A stretch of DNA of 64,000 bases from Microbacterium halophytorum (GTDB lineage Bacteria; Actinomycetota; Actinomycetes; Actinomycetales; Microbacteriaceae): the NCBI RefSeq assembly GCF_002970975.1, contig NZ_PNFA01000007.1, forward strand, positions 157,757-221,756, read 5' to 3'. This document shows positions 7,386 to 15,042 of the stretch, one piece after another. The translations under genes were made by a program, and so were the position numbers. Positions within the stretch are counted from its first letter, which is position 1. The number at the start of each line of letters is the position of its first letter. Below the pieces are notes generated by a model that saw only the letters and a program-made list of their open reading frames with translations, did not search any database and was not told where the DNA came from.

Positions 7386-9088
7386 ACTCCGGCAGGGGCG
7401 GGCGCGCGGGCAAGCCGCGATTCGGCAGGCCGACGGTCCGCGACGCGATCGCGGGGCTCGTGACGGGCCTGTTCTCGATCCCCGAGGGCATGGCGTATGC
7501 CACCGTCGGCGGTTTCGCCGCCCCTCTCGGGCTCTGGTCGGGCGCCGTTCCCACCGTCATCGGGTCGCTCTTCTCCCGCACCGTGCTGATGGTGACGACC
7601 CTCACGAGCGCCATCGTCCTGACCGCGAACAGCGTGCTCTCCGACGCGGGGCTCGACCCCGGGGATCTCGGCGCGATCGCGACCATGACGGTGCTGACGG
7701 GCGCGTGGATGGCGCTGCTCGGCCTACTGCGCATGGGCGCCGTGATGTCGTTCGTGTCGACGGCGGTGATGACGGGGTTCACGGCCGGCATCGCCGTCCA
7801 GATCGTTGCGGGCGTGCTGAAGGACGCCACGGGCTACGAACCGGATGCGCACAACACCATCGGCAAGTTCATCGAGTCGTTCGCGCACATCGCGGAATGG
7901 GATCCGGCGACGCTGCTCGTCGCGCTCGGCACCGTCGGCGCCTGGGCCGTGATGATGCTGTTCAAGCCGCTGCGCAGGGCCGCGACGCTGCTGAGCCTCG
8001 TGCTCGTCACGATCGTCGTCGCGCTCACGGGCATCGCCGTCGAGACGGTCGCCGACATCGCCGCGATCCCGCGCTCCCTGCCGCCCTTCACGCTGCCGGA
8101 CCTCGGGTCGCTGCCTGTCCTCGTCGCCGGCTCCTTCGCGATCGCGCTCGTCGCGCTCGCCCAGGCATCCGGTATCGGCGCGGCCGTGCCGAATCCCGAC
8201 GGCACGCGCACCGACATCTCGAAGGACTTCGTCGCGCAGGGCGCCGCGAACGTCGCCGGCGGCTTCTTCGGCGCGCTGCCCGTCGGCGGCTCGCTCTCGC
8301 GCACGGGCGTCGCGACCAGCAGCGGCGCGAACACGCGCTGGGCGGGCATCTTCAGCGGCGTGTGGCTCATGCTCATCGTCGTCGCGGTCGGGCCCATCGC
8401 CGGCTTCATCCCGATGCCCGTGATCGGCGGGCTGCTGCTCGTCATCGGCGGCGAGCTGATCATGGGCCGCTGGCACGACATCCGGCTCGTCGTCCGGACG
8501 TCCTGGCTGTCGGCTGCGGCTATGGTCGTGACGTTCGCCGCGACGACCGAGCTTCCGCTGCAGCAGGCGATCTTCATCGGAGCCGCTCTCTCGATCGTGC
8601 TGTTCGCTGTGCAGGTCGCGCGGCGCGGTCGCATTCTCGAGCTCGTGCCGACCGGCGACGGCGACTTCACGATGGAGGCGTCCCCTGAAGAACTCCCGAG
8701 CGGCAGGACGACCGTCCTGCACTACGCGGGCACGGGATTCTTCGCCGAGGTGAACAGGCTCCAGGAGGAGTGGCCGCTCACGCGGAACACGCACGACGCC
8801 GGTCTCGTTGTGTCGCTGCGCGGTTCCGCCGGGATCCCGTCGACGACCTTCCTCGAGTCGCTCGACAAGCTCATCGCCCGTTGGCACGAGGCGGGCATCG
8901 AGGTCGTGCTCGCCGGCGTGCCCGCCGAACTACGCACGCACCTCGATCGCAGCGGGGTGGCGGATCGCCTGAAAGGGGCGATCGTCGACGATTCCGGGGG
9001 CGTGCTCGCGGCCGTGCAGGACGCCTACGCGATCGCCGAGAAGAAGCGGCTCGCGCGGGGCGACTCACCCCCTGCGGATGAGGAGTGA
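7382..9088 (+). CDS. SulP family anion permease with C-terminal STAS domain (copy 1)
   Basis: 568 residues. The membrane domain opens with AIAGLVTGLFSIPEGMAYA, the SulP signature around helix 1, and has the second conserved block GIGAAVPNPDGTRTDISKDF followed by VAQGAANVAGGFFGALPVGGSLSRTG. A STAS domain fills about residues 440-550 (TTVLHYAGTGFFAEVNRL onward). SulP proteins move sulfate, bicarbonate or other anions; the substrate cannot be told from sequence. The start at 7382 replaces a much longer open frame that runs antisense through yfeO. A second SulP lies at 15043 and both follow the same operator. Confidence 0.85.
   Translation: MNSGRGGRAGKPRFGRPTVRDAIAGLVTGLFSIPEGMAYATVGGFAAPLGLWSGAVPTVIGSLFSRTVLMVTTLTSAIVLTANSVLSDAGLDPGDLGAIATMTVLTGAWMALLGLLRMGAVMSFVSTAVMTGFTAGIAVQIVAGVLKDATGYEPDAHNTIGKFIESFAHIAEWDPATLLVALGTVGAWAVMMLFKPLRRAATLLSLVLVTIVVALTGIAVETVADIAAIPRSLPPFTLPDLGSLPVLVAGSFAIALVALAQASGIGAAVPNPDGTRTDISKDFVAQGAANVAGGFFGALPVGGSLSRTGVATSSGANTRWAGIFSGVWLMLIVVAVGPIAGFIPMPVIGGLLLVIGGELIMGRWHDIRLVVRTSWLSAAAMVVTFAATTELPLQQAIFIGAALSIVLFAVQVARRGRILELVPTGDGDFTMEASPEELPSGRTTVLHYAGTGFFAEVNRLQEEWPLTRNTHDAGLVVSLRGSAGIPSTTFLESLDKLIARWHEAGIEVVLAGVPAELRTHLDRSGVADRLKGAIVDDSGGVLAAVQDAYAIAEKKRLARGDSPPADEE
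9065..9081 (+). promoter_or_regulatory. LAL-regulon operator upstream of the SHOCT1-DUF6325a pair
   Basis: TCACCC-CCTGC-GGATGA, 11 of 12 half-site bases, inside the last codons of sulP1. A CATGCT -10 box starts at 9112, 30 nt further on, and the SHOCT gene starts at 9155 with a Shine-Dalgarno. This gives the pair its own promoter inside the sulP1 end. Confidence 0.65.
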
Positions 9089-9154
9089 CGCGCGGTCGAT
9101 TCGGCCGGGGTCATGCTGTCCGGAGAGACATTCGCGAACGAAGGGAACACAGCA

Positions 9155-9544
9155 ATGTCGTTTTGGGAAACTTTCTGGTCGGTCATCGGGTGGATGTTCT
9201 GGTTCACCATCTTCGTGGCTTACCTCATGGCGCTGTTCTCGATCCTCGGGGACATCTTCCGTGACAAGGCGCTGAAGGGCTGGGCCAAGGCGGTCTGGGT
9301 GATCTTCCTGATCTTCATCCCCTTCCTCACGGCACTCGTGTACCTGATCGCTCGCGGCAACGGCATGGGTGAGCGCAGCGCCGCCGCCTATGCCGAGAGC
9401 AAGAAGCAGGCCGACGAGTACATCCGCCACGTCGCGCACACCGACCCCGCCACGCAGATCGAGAAGGCGTCGCAGCTGCTCGCCAGCGGTTCGATCTCGC
9501 AGGCCGAGTTCGAGCAGCTGAAGGCGCGCGCGCTCGCCGGCTGA
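9155..9544 (+). CDS. SHOCT-domain small membrane protein (copy 1)
   Basis: 129 residues. Two membrane helices (about 3-28 and 40-66), then a charged linker, and at the C-terminus the short SHOCT segment EKASQLLASGSISQAEFEQL. PLDc_N-like N-termini of this type are common in actinobacterial stress membrane proteins. ATG 9155 is preferred over an upstream in-frame start because AAGGGA precedes it. SHOCT segments are thought to mediate oligomerisation. DUF6325a follows 15 nt downstream. Confidence 0.75.
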   Translation: MSFWETFWSVIGWMFWFTIFVAYLMALFSILGDIFRDKALKGWAKAVWVIFLIFIPFLTALVYLIARGNGMGERSAAAYAESKKQADEYIRHVAHTDPATQIEKASQLLASGSISQAEFEQLKARALAG

Positions 9545-9559
9545 CCGAAGGCGCTGGGG

Positions 9560-9994
9560 GTGGGGGCCTTCGCGTCGGGCCGCGGTTACGGCCCGGTGGA
9601 GCTGAACGTCGTGACGTTCGAAGGGGCGACGCCGTCGCCCTCGCTGCTCCACGCGCTCGTCGAGCAGGTGGACGCGGGAATCGTCCGCCTGCTCGACTTC
9701 GTCCTGTTCGCCAAGTCGGAGTCGGGCGCACTGAGCGTCACCGAGATCGACCTGGACGAGTTCAGCCTCGCCGACCTCGCGCCGCTCGCCCACGGGCTGG
9801 CGGCCGAAGAGGACCTGCGCGAGCTGACGAAGGCGGTTCCGGCCGGAACGGCCGGGGCCGTCGTCGCGCTCGAGCTGACGTGGGCGAGTGCGCTCGCCGC
9901 ACAGCTCGCGGAAGGCGGCAGCAGGCTCGTCAGCACGGTCCGCATCCCGGCAACGGCGGTCAACACCGCCGTCGAGCTCGGAAGTGACGCCTGA
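9560..9994 (+). CDS. DUF6325 family protein (copy a)
   Basis: 144 residues from GTG 9560. The segments YGPVELNVVTFEG, VRLLDFVLFAKSESGAL, VPAGTAGAVVALELTWA and IPATAVNTA match the family I recall as DUF6325, a small soluble ferredoxin-like alpha/beta protein of unknown function. A paralogue with the same motifs is at 13108-13545. It is translated with the SHOCT1 gene; the family name is from memory, while the relation between the two copies is plain from the sequence. Confidence 0.7.
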   Translation: MGAFASGRGYGPVELNVVTFEGATPSPSLLHALVEQVDAGIVRLLDFVLFAKSESGALSVTEIDLDEFSLADLAPLAHGLAAEEDLRELTKAVPAGTAGAVVALELTWASALAAQLAEGGSRLVSTVRIPATAVNTAVELGSDA

Positions 9995-10019
9995 CGCAGG
10001 CCAGTTCCTCGCCGATTCG

Positions 10020-10055
10020 CGCGGTACGCCGGTTCACGAGAACCGGCGTACCGCG
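10020..10055. terminator. Bidirectional terminator, 16-bp perfect stem
   Basis: Arms 10020-10035 and 10040-10055 are exact reverse complements around the 4-nt loop ACGA. It lies between the convergent DUF6325a (ends 9994) and LAL regulator genes, and it contains the regulator's stop codon and last codons. Confidence 0.75.
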
Positions 10056-12604
10056 TCTCTGCGATTGGCGACGCCGAGCTTGCGGTAGATCGACCGCTGA
10101 TGCGTCTTCACGGTGTTGATCGAGACGCCGAGCGCGTCGGCGATCTCCTGCATCGTCTTGGTCGTGCGCAGTTGCGAGAACACGGCGCCCTCGCGCTCCG
10201 AGAGCGAGTCGAACGGTCCGGATGCGCGGCGCGGCGCGAGGCACTCGGAGGTGAACGATTCGTGGCGCGTGCCCCATGCGAGGTGTTCGGCCAGGAGCTG
10301 CCGCATCGGGACCCCCGCGCCGGAGAACACGCGCCGGATCTCCTCGGGCGCCGCGACGTCGAGCGCCTGCTCCACGAGATCGTGCGCCTGCTGCTCCTTG
10401 CCTCGTTGCCAGTGCAGCTGCGCATCGACCGATAGGCGGGCGGCGCTCACGTACGAGATGCCCATGTAACGCTCCTGGCGCGCCAGCATGCCGCTCGCCA
10501 GTGGGAAGTTCCCGGCGCGAACGGCGATGCCCGACAGGAGCACCATCGCGAGCGGCAGGTCCTCGGCCCGCGCGTAGCGGTCGACGATCTTGAGCGCCTG
10601 CGCCCGATTGCCCGCCGCCTCGTGCAGCGCCGCGACGGCCGTGTGCCGGAACACCGACCAGTCCACGCCCTGTATCATCCGCTGCGGGATCGCCTGCAGT
10701 TCGCGCGCCGCGCGCTGGCATGCCTGCGAATCGCGGGACGCCGCGGCCGTGTACGCCATCATCATCCGGGCGACGCCAGAGAAGGAGATGGGGGCGCTGC
10801 CCTCCCTGATCGCCTTCGCGAACTCGGTCATGCCGGCGTCGAAGTCGCCGCCCCAATAGGCGAGCGAGCCCTTCGTCGTGGCGACGCCGGCGACGGCACC
10901 GGCGTAGGCCGTCCAGGCCTCGTCGTCGGCAGTGCCCGTGTGCTTGGCGAGGACCGACCGAGCACGACGCAGGTCGCCCGTCCAGGCATGCGCGAAGGCG
11001 AGCTGCCCCCTGGCGCGATCGGCGATCCTGCGATCGCCCACGGCGTCGGCCTCGACGGCCGCGCATGTGAGCAGCTGGACCGCCCTGTCTGGTGCACGGC
11101 GGTGCCTCAGCTCGGCGAACCCGAGCAGGTACGTTGCGGCGGCGCGCGAACGACCCGCCGCACCCGGCTCCGCCGCGAGGTCGATGTGCACGCGGGCAGT
11201 CGCGTCGGCGAGCTCGTCGCGATCGTCGGTCAACTGCAGCGCCGCGATGGCGCGCACCGAGTCGTACTCCGCGCGGTCGTCGAGAAGCTCTGCGCGTGCG
11301 TCGGCACGGGCGAACGCGATCTGCGCCACGTCGCGCGCGCCGATGAGATCCTGTGCGCAGGCCTTGATGAGGAGCACGCGAGGGTCGTCGTCGAACGGTG
11401 AGGGCAGCGACGCACACCACTCGTTCAGCGCGTGCACCCGCTCGCCGATGAAGAGCTCGAGCCAGTGCGCCATCATCATCCGCACGGCTCCCGCCGTGTC
11501 GCCGGCCCTGCGCAGGTAATGGGCCGCGCCGATCGGATCCCGATGCTCGACACTCGCGGCGGCAGCGGCGCAGGCAGCTCGGTGCCGATCGGGGTCCTCG
11601 GCGACCAGGATCGCCCTGCATTGGCGTGCGAACACGCTGTGCCAACGGAACAGCGAGCCGTCGGGTACGTCGTAGCGATCGATGAACAGGCCCAGCCGTA
11701 CGCAGCGCTCCAGCAGTTCCGCACTGTCCTCGCGGCCGGTGACAGCGGCCGCGAGCTCGGGGGTCAGCGCGTCGCACACCGAGGTCGTCAGCGCGAACTG
11801 TGCGAGATCCTCGGGCACGGAGGAGAGCAGGTGGTCGCTGACGTACTTCCGCATCAGCGTCTCGTCGGGGTGCACGCCCGCGAGCTGAACGAGGCGCACC
11901 GCGATCGGCCACCCCTGCGTCTCCGCGAACACCGCCTCCGGGTCGACGTCCAGGCCGAGCCGGTCGATGCTCGCACGCACCTCGGCGAGGTCGAACGCGA
12001 GCTCCTGGGCGCGCACCACCACCTGCGGTCGCCCGAGTGCGAGGCGGCTCAGCGACAGCTCGAGGTGGCTCGTTCCGGCGAGCACGAGGCCGAGCCGGTC
12101 GTCGTCCTGTTCCATCAGGGCCCCGATCAGGCCCTCCCTGATGCGGTCCTGGGCCCGGTGGGCATCGTCGACGACCAGGTACACGGGTGAATCGGCGGCG
12201 TCCACCGCATTGCGGAGGAGCTCGGGCAGTTCCGCGGGGTCGATGGCGTCAGGATCGATCTCGAGCAGGGGGCGCAGGTCGGCGGCGCCCCCGATCGCGA
12301 GCTCCTGCAGCGCGCGCAGCGCCTCGACGCCGACGCGCGCCGGGTTCGTGGCGAAGGGGCCGAGGGTGAGCCAAGCCACCCGCCCCGGGTGAGTCGACGC
12401 CCATTCGCTCACGGCCGCGGTCTTGCCGTATCCGCTCGGCGCGACGACCAGCAGCGTCGACTCCCGGCTCAGCCGATCGTCGATGAGCCGCACGATGCGG
12501 GGCCGAGATGCATGTCCCGATTGCCGACGTGGCGGGGCATGGCGGAAGCGTCGGCGCGATGGCGCCTCTTCGGTTCCGGCCTCGGCCCCCACAACCTCGA
12601 TCAC
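10034..12604 (-). CDS. LAL-type (MalT-like) LuxR family transcription regulator
   Basis: 856 residues. Walker A is APSGYGKT near residue 55; a STAND-type ATPase domain, winged helix and a long run of TPR-like helices follow (about 300-780). The C-terminal LuxR helix-turn-helix is DSLSEREGAVFSQLRTTKTM followed by QEIADALGVSINTVKTHQRS and YRKLGVANR. Such proteins act as ligand- and ATP-switched activators. GTG 12604 is preferred over GTG 12634: it lies 7 nt after a CATACT -10 box, and the upstream choice would fall inside a 45-nt hairpin. Its gene sits centrally among sites of the palindrome at 7238-27405, so it is the obvious candidate to bind them; it may repress itself. Confidence 0.85.
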   Translation of the reverse strand: MIEVVGAEAGTEEAPSRRRFRHAPPRRQSGHASRPRIVRLIDDRLSRESTLLVVAPSGYGKTAAVSEWASTHPGRVAWLTLGPFATNPARVGVEALRALQELAIGGAADLRPLLEIDPDAIDPAELPELLRNAVDAADSPVYLVVDDAHRAQDRIREGLIGALMEQDDDRLGLVLAGTSHLELSLSRLALGRPQVVVRAQELAFDLAEVRASIDRLGLDVDPEAVFAETQGWPIAVRLVQLAGVHPDETLMRKYVSDHLLSSVPEDLAQFALTTSVCDALTPELAAAVTGREDSAELLERCVRLGLFIDRYDVPDGSLFRWHSVFARQCRAILVAEDPDRHRAACAAAAASVEHRDPIGAAHYLRRAGDTAGAVRMMMAHWLELFIGERVHALNEWCASLPSPFDDDPRVLLIKACAQDLIGARDVAQIAFARADARAELLDDRAEYDSVRAIAALQLTDDRDELADATARVHIDLAAEPGAAGRSRAAATYLLGFAELRHRRAPDRAVQLLTCAAVEADAVGDRRIADRARGQLAFAHAWTGDLRRARSVLAKHTGTADDEAWTAYAGAVAGVATTKGSLAYWGGDFDAGMTEFAKAIREGSAPISFSGVARMMMAYTAAASRDSQACQRAARELQAIPQRMIQGVDWSVFRHTAVAALHEAAGNRAQALKIVDRYARAEDLPLAMVLLSGIAVRAGNFPLASGMLARQERYMGISYVSAARLSVDAQLHWQRGKEQQAHDLVEQALDVAAPEEIRRVFSGAGVPMRQLLAEHLAWGTRHESFTSECLAPRRASGPFDSLSEREGAVFSQLRTTKTMQEIADALGVSINTVKTHQRSIYRKLGVANRRDAVRRFS
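12376..12392. promoter_or_regulatory. Operator-like site inside the regulator gene
   Basis: CCACCC-GCCCC-GGGTGA, 11 of 12 half-site bases, within the 5' coding part of the LAL gene, about 220 nt after its predicted transcription start. It could be a secondary site for feedback looping or chance, since GC-rich coding sequence makes such matches likelier. Confidence 0.3.
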
Positions 12605-12611
12605 GCAGGTC

Positions 12612-12661
12612 AGTATGCCACGCAGGCGGGTCACCCGTAGCGGGTGACCCGCCTGCGTGGC
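12612..12661 (-). promoter_or_regulatory. Promoter and operator hairpin of the LAL regulator
   Basis: A perfect inverted repeat with 21-nt arms (12617-12637 and 12641-12661) and a 3-nt loop has the exact palindrome TCACCC-GTAGC-GGGTGA (12631-12647) at its centre. On the minus strand CATACT (12617-12612) follows the palindrome after only 13 nt, and GTG 12604 follows that by 7 nt. The site thus covers about -27 to -43, the -35 region, where binding would be expected to repress; at the other promoters it covers about -42 to -59. Confidence 0.7.
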
Positions 12662-12706
12662 CTGGTATTCCGCAATCGACGAGGGGCCCGCGGATCCGCC
12701 CGTTCC

Positions 12707-12729
12707 GGAGCGCGGTTGAGCCGCGCTCC
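12707..12729 (-). terminator. Terminator after the SHOCT2 gene
   Basis: GGAGCGCGG (12707-12715) / CCGCGCTCC (12721-12729), a perfect 9-bp stem with a 5-nt loop, begins 6 nt after the SHOCT2 stop codon on the minus strand. Confidence 0.6.
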
Positions 12730-12734
12730 ACCGG

Positions 12735-13106
12735 CTACGCCAGCAGCTTTGCCTTGGCGGCCGCGTACTCGTCGGGCGAGAGCACGCCCTGCTGCATCAG
12801 GGTCGCGAGCTGCTGGAGCTGCGCGACGAGGTCGGTGCCGCCCGCTGCGGGGGCGGCGGGCGCCGGTGCGGGGGCGGCGGGCGCCGGTGCGGCGGGCGGC
12901 ACCTGCTGGGCGGCCTGCTGCGCGGCAGCGTCGATCTGCGCCTGCTGCTGCGCCGCCTCGTACTGCTGCTGCTCGTACGCGGCCTGGCTGCGGCGCTGCT
13001 GGTTGCGGGCGACCCCGCCTTGGACCGCCTGAGCCGTCCCGGCGACGACGGCGGTGCGGGCGGCGAGACCGATCAGGCCGGGGCGGCCGACTCGACGGAT
13101 GGGCAT
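12735..13106 (-). CDS. SHOCT-domain protein (copy 2)
   Basis: 123 residues from ATG 13106 (AGGAGA 7 nt upstream). A basic N-terminus and a weakly hydrophobic stretch (LIGLAARTAVVAGTAQAV) precede a Gln/Ala-rich helix (residues 38-65), a PAAPAPA linker, and the C-terminal SHOCT segment LATLMQQGVLSPDEYAAAKA followed by KLLA. It starts 1 nt after the DUF6325b stop, so the pair is co-translated. Compared with copy 1 the gene order is reversed and the membrane part is much shorter. Function unknown. Confidence 0.75.
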   Translation of the reverse strand: MPIRRVGRPGLIGLAARTAVVAGTAQAVQGGVARNQQRRSQAAYEQQQYEAAQQQAQIDAAAQQAAQQVPPAAPAPAAPAPAPAAPAAGGTDLVAQLQQLATLMQQGVLSPDEYAAAKAKLLA

Positions 13107-13107
13107 G

Positions 13108-13545
13108 TCACTCTCCTTCTGTCTGCTCGGCGAAGTCGAGCAGAGCGTTGACGATGGGGGCGGGGATCCTCTGGCTGTCGAGCACGATGCCGCCGGAGGA
13201 GGCGAGGTTCTCGGCGAGCGCGCGCTGGAACGACAGCTCCAGGGCGACCAGCGCCGCCGAGCTGCCCGGTTCCATCTGCTCGCCGAAGCGCGCGACGTCC
13301 TCGTCGCCGACGAGACCCGCCGCGAGGAGCACGGCGCCGCCCAGCCCCAGCGCCGCGGTGTCGTCCTCGACCTCGACGACGTCGACCTCGCCATCGGCCG
13401 CCTTCGTCACGAGCACGAAATCGAGCAGGCGGACGAGGCCGGTGTCGAGCAGATCCCCGAGCGCACCGAGCGTGCCGGGGCTGGGAGTCTCGCCCTCGAA
13501 CCCCACGAGGTAGAGCTCGACGGGGCCGTAGGTGAAGCTGGTCAT
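13108..13545 (-). CDS. DUF6325 family protein (copy b)
   Basis: 145 residues. FTYGPVELYLVGFEG, VRLLDFVLVTKAADGEV, MEPGSSAALVALELSFQRAL and RIPAPIVNALL align block for block with copy a at 9560. ATG 13545 has AAAGGA 7 nt upstream. A CACGAT -10 box and a palindrome at 13608 precede it. It leads a two-gene operon with SHOCT2. Family name from memory; function unknown. Confidence 0.75.
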   Translation of the reverse strand: MTSFTYGPVELYLVGFEGETPSPGTLGALGDLLDTGLVRLLDFVLVTKAADGEVDVVEVEDDTAALGLGGAVLLAAGLVGDEDVARFGEQMEPGSSAALVALELSFQRALAENLASSGGIVLDSQRIPAPIVNALLDFAEQTEGE

Positions 13546-13607
13546 CGGTGTCCTTTCGTAGCCGGAGCCTTCATCGTGGCACCGCGCGGATGGCCAATGG
13601 CGTCCGC

Positions 13608-13624
13608 TAACCCCCTCGGGGTGA
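13608..13624 (-). promoter_or_regulatory. LAL-regulon operator upstream of DUF6325b-SHOCT2
   Basis: TAACCC-CCTCG-GGGTGA, 11 of 12 half-site bases. On the minus strand CACGAT (13578-13573) begins exactly 29 nt beyond the site and is preceded by GGTGC, like the CAGCAT boxes at 7284 and 16811. Confidence 0.7.
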
Positions 13625-13668
13625 GGGCCCGCGGGGCCTCACCGTGCCGAGAGCGGTCGGCGATTCCC

Positions 13669-14901
13669 TCACTCGTCCGGTGGTTCGGTCTGAGCATCCT
13701 GTTTCGGCACGACGACCTGGCGCAGGATGATCAGGATCGACGCCGTGATGGGGATCGCGACGAGCGCCCCGAGCAGGCCCATCAGCGCCGCGCCGATCAT
13801 GGCGCCCGTGATGACGAGGATGCCGGGGACGGCGACGGCTCTCCCCATGATGCGAGGGGTAACGACGTATGCCTCGATCTGCATATAGACGAGGTATCCG
13901 ACGGCGAAGATCAGCGCCGCCGTCGGACTAATGAACAGCGAAGCGACCCCGCCGATCACGAGGAAGAGCACCGAGCCGATCATCGGGAGCATCGTGATGA
14001 AGAACGCGACGATGGCCAGGAGGACGGCCGCCGACGATCCGACCGCGAACTGGAGCGCCAGCACGACGACGGCGTTGATCGACGACAGTGTGATTCCGCC
14101 GGCGACGACCGAACCGACGGAGTGGGTGATCTGCTCCATCAGCCCTGTGAAGCGGGGGCGCTTGTAGGCCGGCACCAGGCCGGCAAGCGCGTCCTTCATC
14201 ATCGGCAGGGACGACAGGAAGTAGAGCGTCAGCACGACGACCAGGAAGCCCGTCGAGATCGCGCCGACGATGCCTGCGCCCACCTGCAGCAGGCCGCCGG
14301 AGACGGCGAGGAAGTTCGTGAGGTTCGTCGCCTCGCGCAGGCCGTCCTGGATCGTGGCGTCGAGGTCCACGTCGAGGGCGGCCTCGATCCCGACGTACCA
14401 GTCGCTGCCCTGCATGTCGGCGTATGCGCCCGGTACGGATGTGATGAGGTATACGATCTGCCGCACGACGGTCGGGACGATGACGAGGGCGATCGCCACG
14501 ATCAGGAGGGCGAACGCGAGCGCGACGATCGCGACGCTCCTGCCGCGGCTGAGTCCGCGCCGTTCGAGCCCGCGCACCGCGGGGTCGAGGCCGAGCGCGA
14601 TGAAAAGGCCGAAGAAGACCGAGACGAGCACCCCTGAGATCGACGCGACGGCGATCGCGAGCGCGACGGCGAGGATCACGCCGATGCCGAGCACGAAGCC
14701 GGATGCCAGGGGCCGCGTCGGCAGGATCGGGATGACGCGCGCGCGGCGCCGCGTACGCGGAGCGGGCTCCGTCTCGGGGGAATCGGGAGCTTCCGCCGCC
14801 CCCCGCGACACCGCGGGGGGCGGCTCCGCGGCGGCGCCGTCGCCTGCCGCGGCGACCGGCCGATCGGTCGGTTCGCTCGGGGAGGAGTTCGGTGTGCCCA
14901 T
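13669..14901 (-). CDS. AI-2E family permease (PerM/YdiK-like membrane protein)
   Basis: 410 residues. A Pro/Ala-rich cytoplasmic tail of about 65 residues precedes eight membrane helices arranged as in AI-2E family proteins: two pairs, a large loop (about 160-210), then a C-terminal bundle with NAVVVLALQFAVG, the segment PMIGSVLFLVIGGVASLFIS and EAYVVTPRIMGRAVAVP. Members include autoinducer-2 exporters and Na+/H+ antiporters, so the substrate is open. ATG 14901 lies 7 nt after TAGCGT, itself 29 nt from a palindrome, so the mRNA is probably leaderless. It diverges from sulP2. Confidence 0.8.
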   Translation of the reverse strand: MGTPNSSPSEPTDRPVAAAGDGAAAEPPPAVSRGAAEAPDSPETEPAPRTRRRARVIPILPTRPLASGFVLGIGVILAVALAIAVASISGVLVSVFFGLFIALGLDPAVRGLERRGLSRGRSVAIVALAFALLIVAIALVIVPTVVRQIVYLITSVPGAYADMQGSDWYVGIEAALDVDLDATIQDGLREATNLTNFLAVSGGLLQVGAGIVGAISTGFLVVVLTLYFLSSLPMMKDALAGLVPAYKRPRFTGLMEQITHSVGSVVAGGITLSSINAVVVLALQFAVGSSAAVLLAIVAFFITMLPMIGSVLFLVIGGVASLFISPTAALIFAVGYLVYMQIEAYVVTPRIMGRAVAVPGILVITGAMIGAALMGLLGALVAIPITASILIILRQVVVPKQDAQTEPPDE

Positions 14902-14943
14902 CGCCGACACGCTAGCCCGCGTGCGCCGCGCACGACATACGGC

Positions 14944-14960
14944 TCGCCCTTCCGGGATGA
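14944..14960 (-). promoter_or_regulatory. LAL-regulon operator for the AI-2E permease
   Basis: TCGCCC-TTCCG-GGATGA, 10 of 12 half-site bases. On the minus strand TAGCGT (14914-14909) begins exactly 29 nt beyond it. It lies 41 bp, close to four helical turns, from the second site at 14985. Confidence 0.65.
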
Positions 14961-14984
14961 ACCGACGCGCTGCGGTGCGGCCGC

Positions 14985-15001
14985 TCACCCATCCGGGATG
15001 A
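14985..15001 (+). promoter_or_regulatory. LAL-regulon operator for sulP2
   Basis: TCACCC-ATCCG-GGATGA, 11 of 12 half-site bases. TGGAAT (15031-15036) begins exactly 29 nt beyond it, followed after 6 nt by GTG 15043. The site would overlap an ATG at 14998, which argues against that start. Confidence 0.65.
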
Positions 15002-15042
15002 AACCGTGCGCCCCGCCGCCCCGCGTCAAGTGGAATGGCGTG

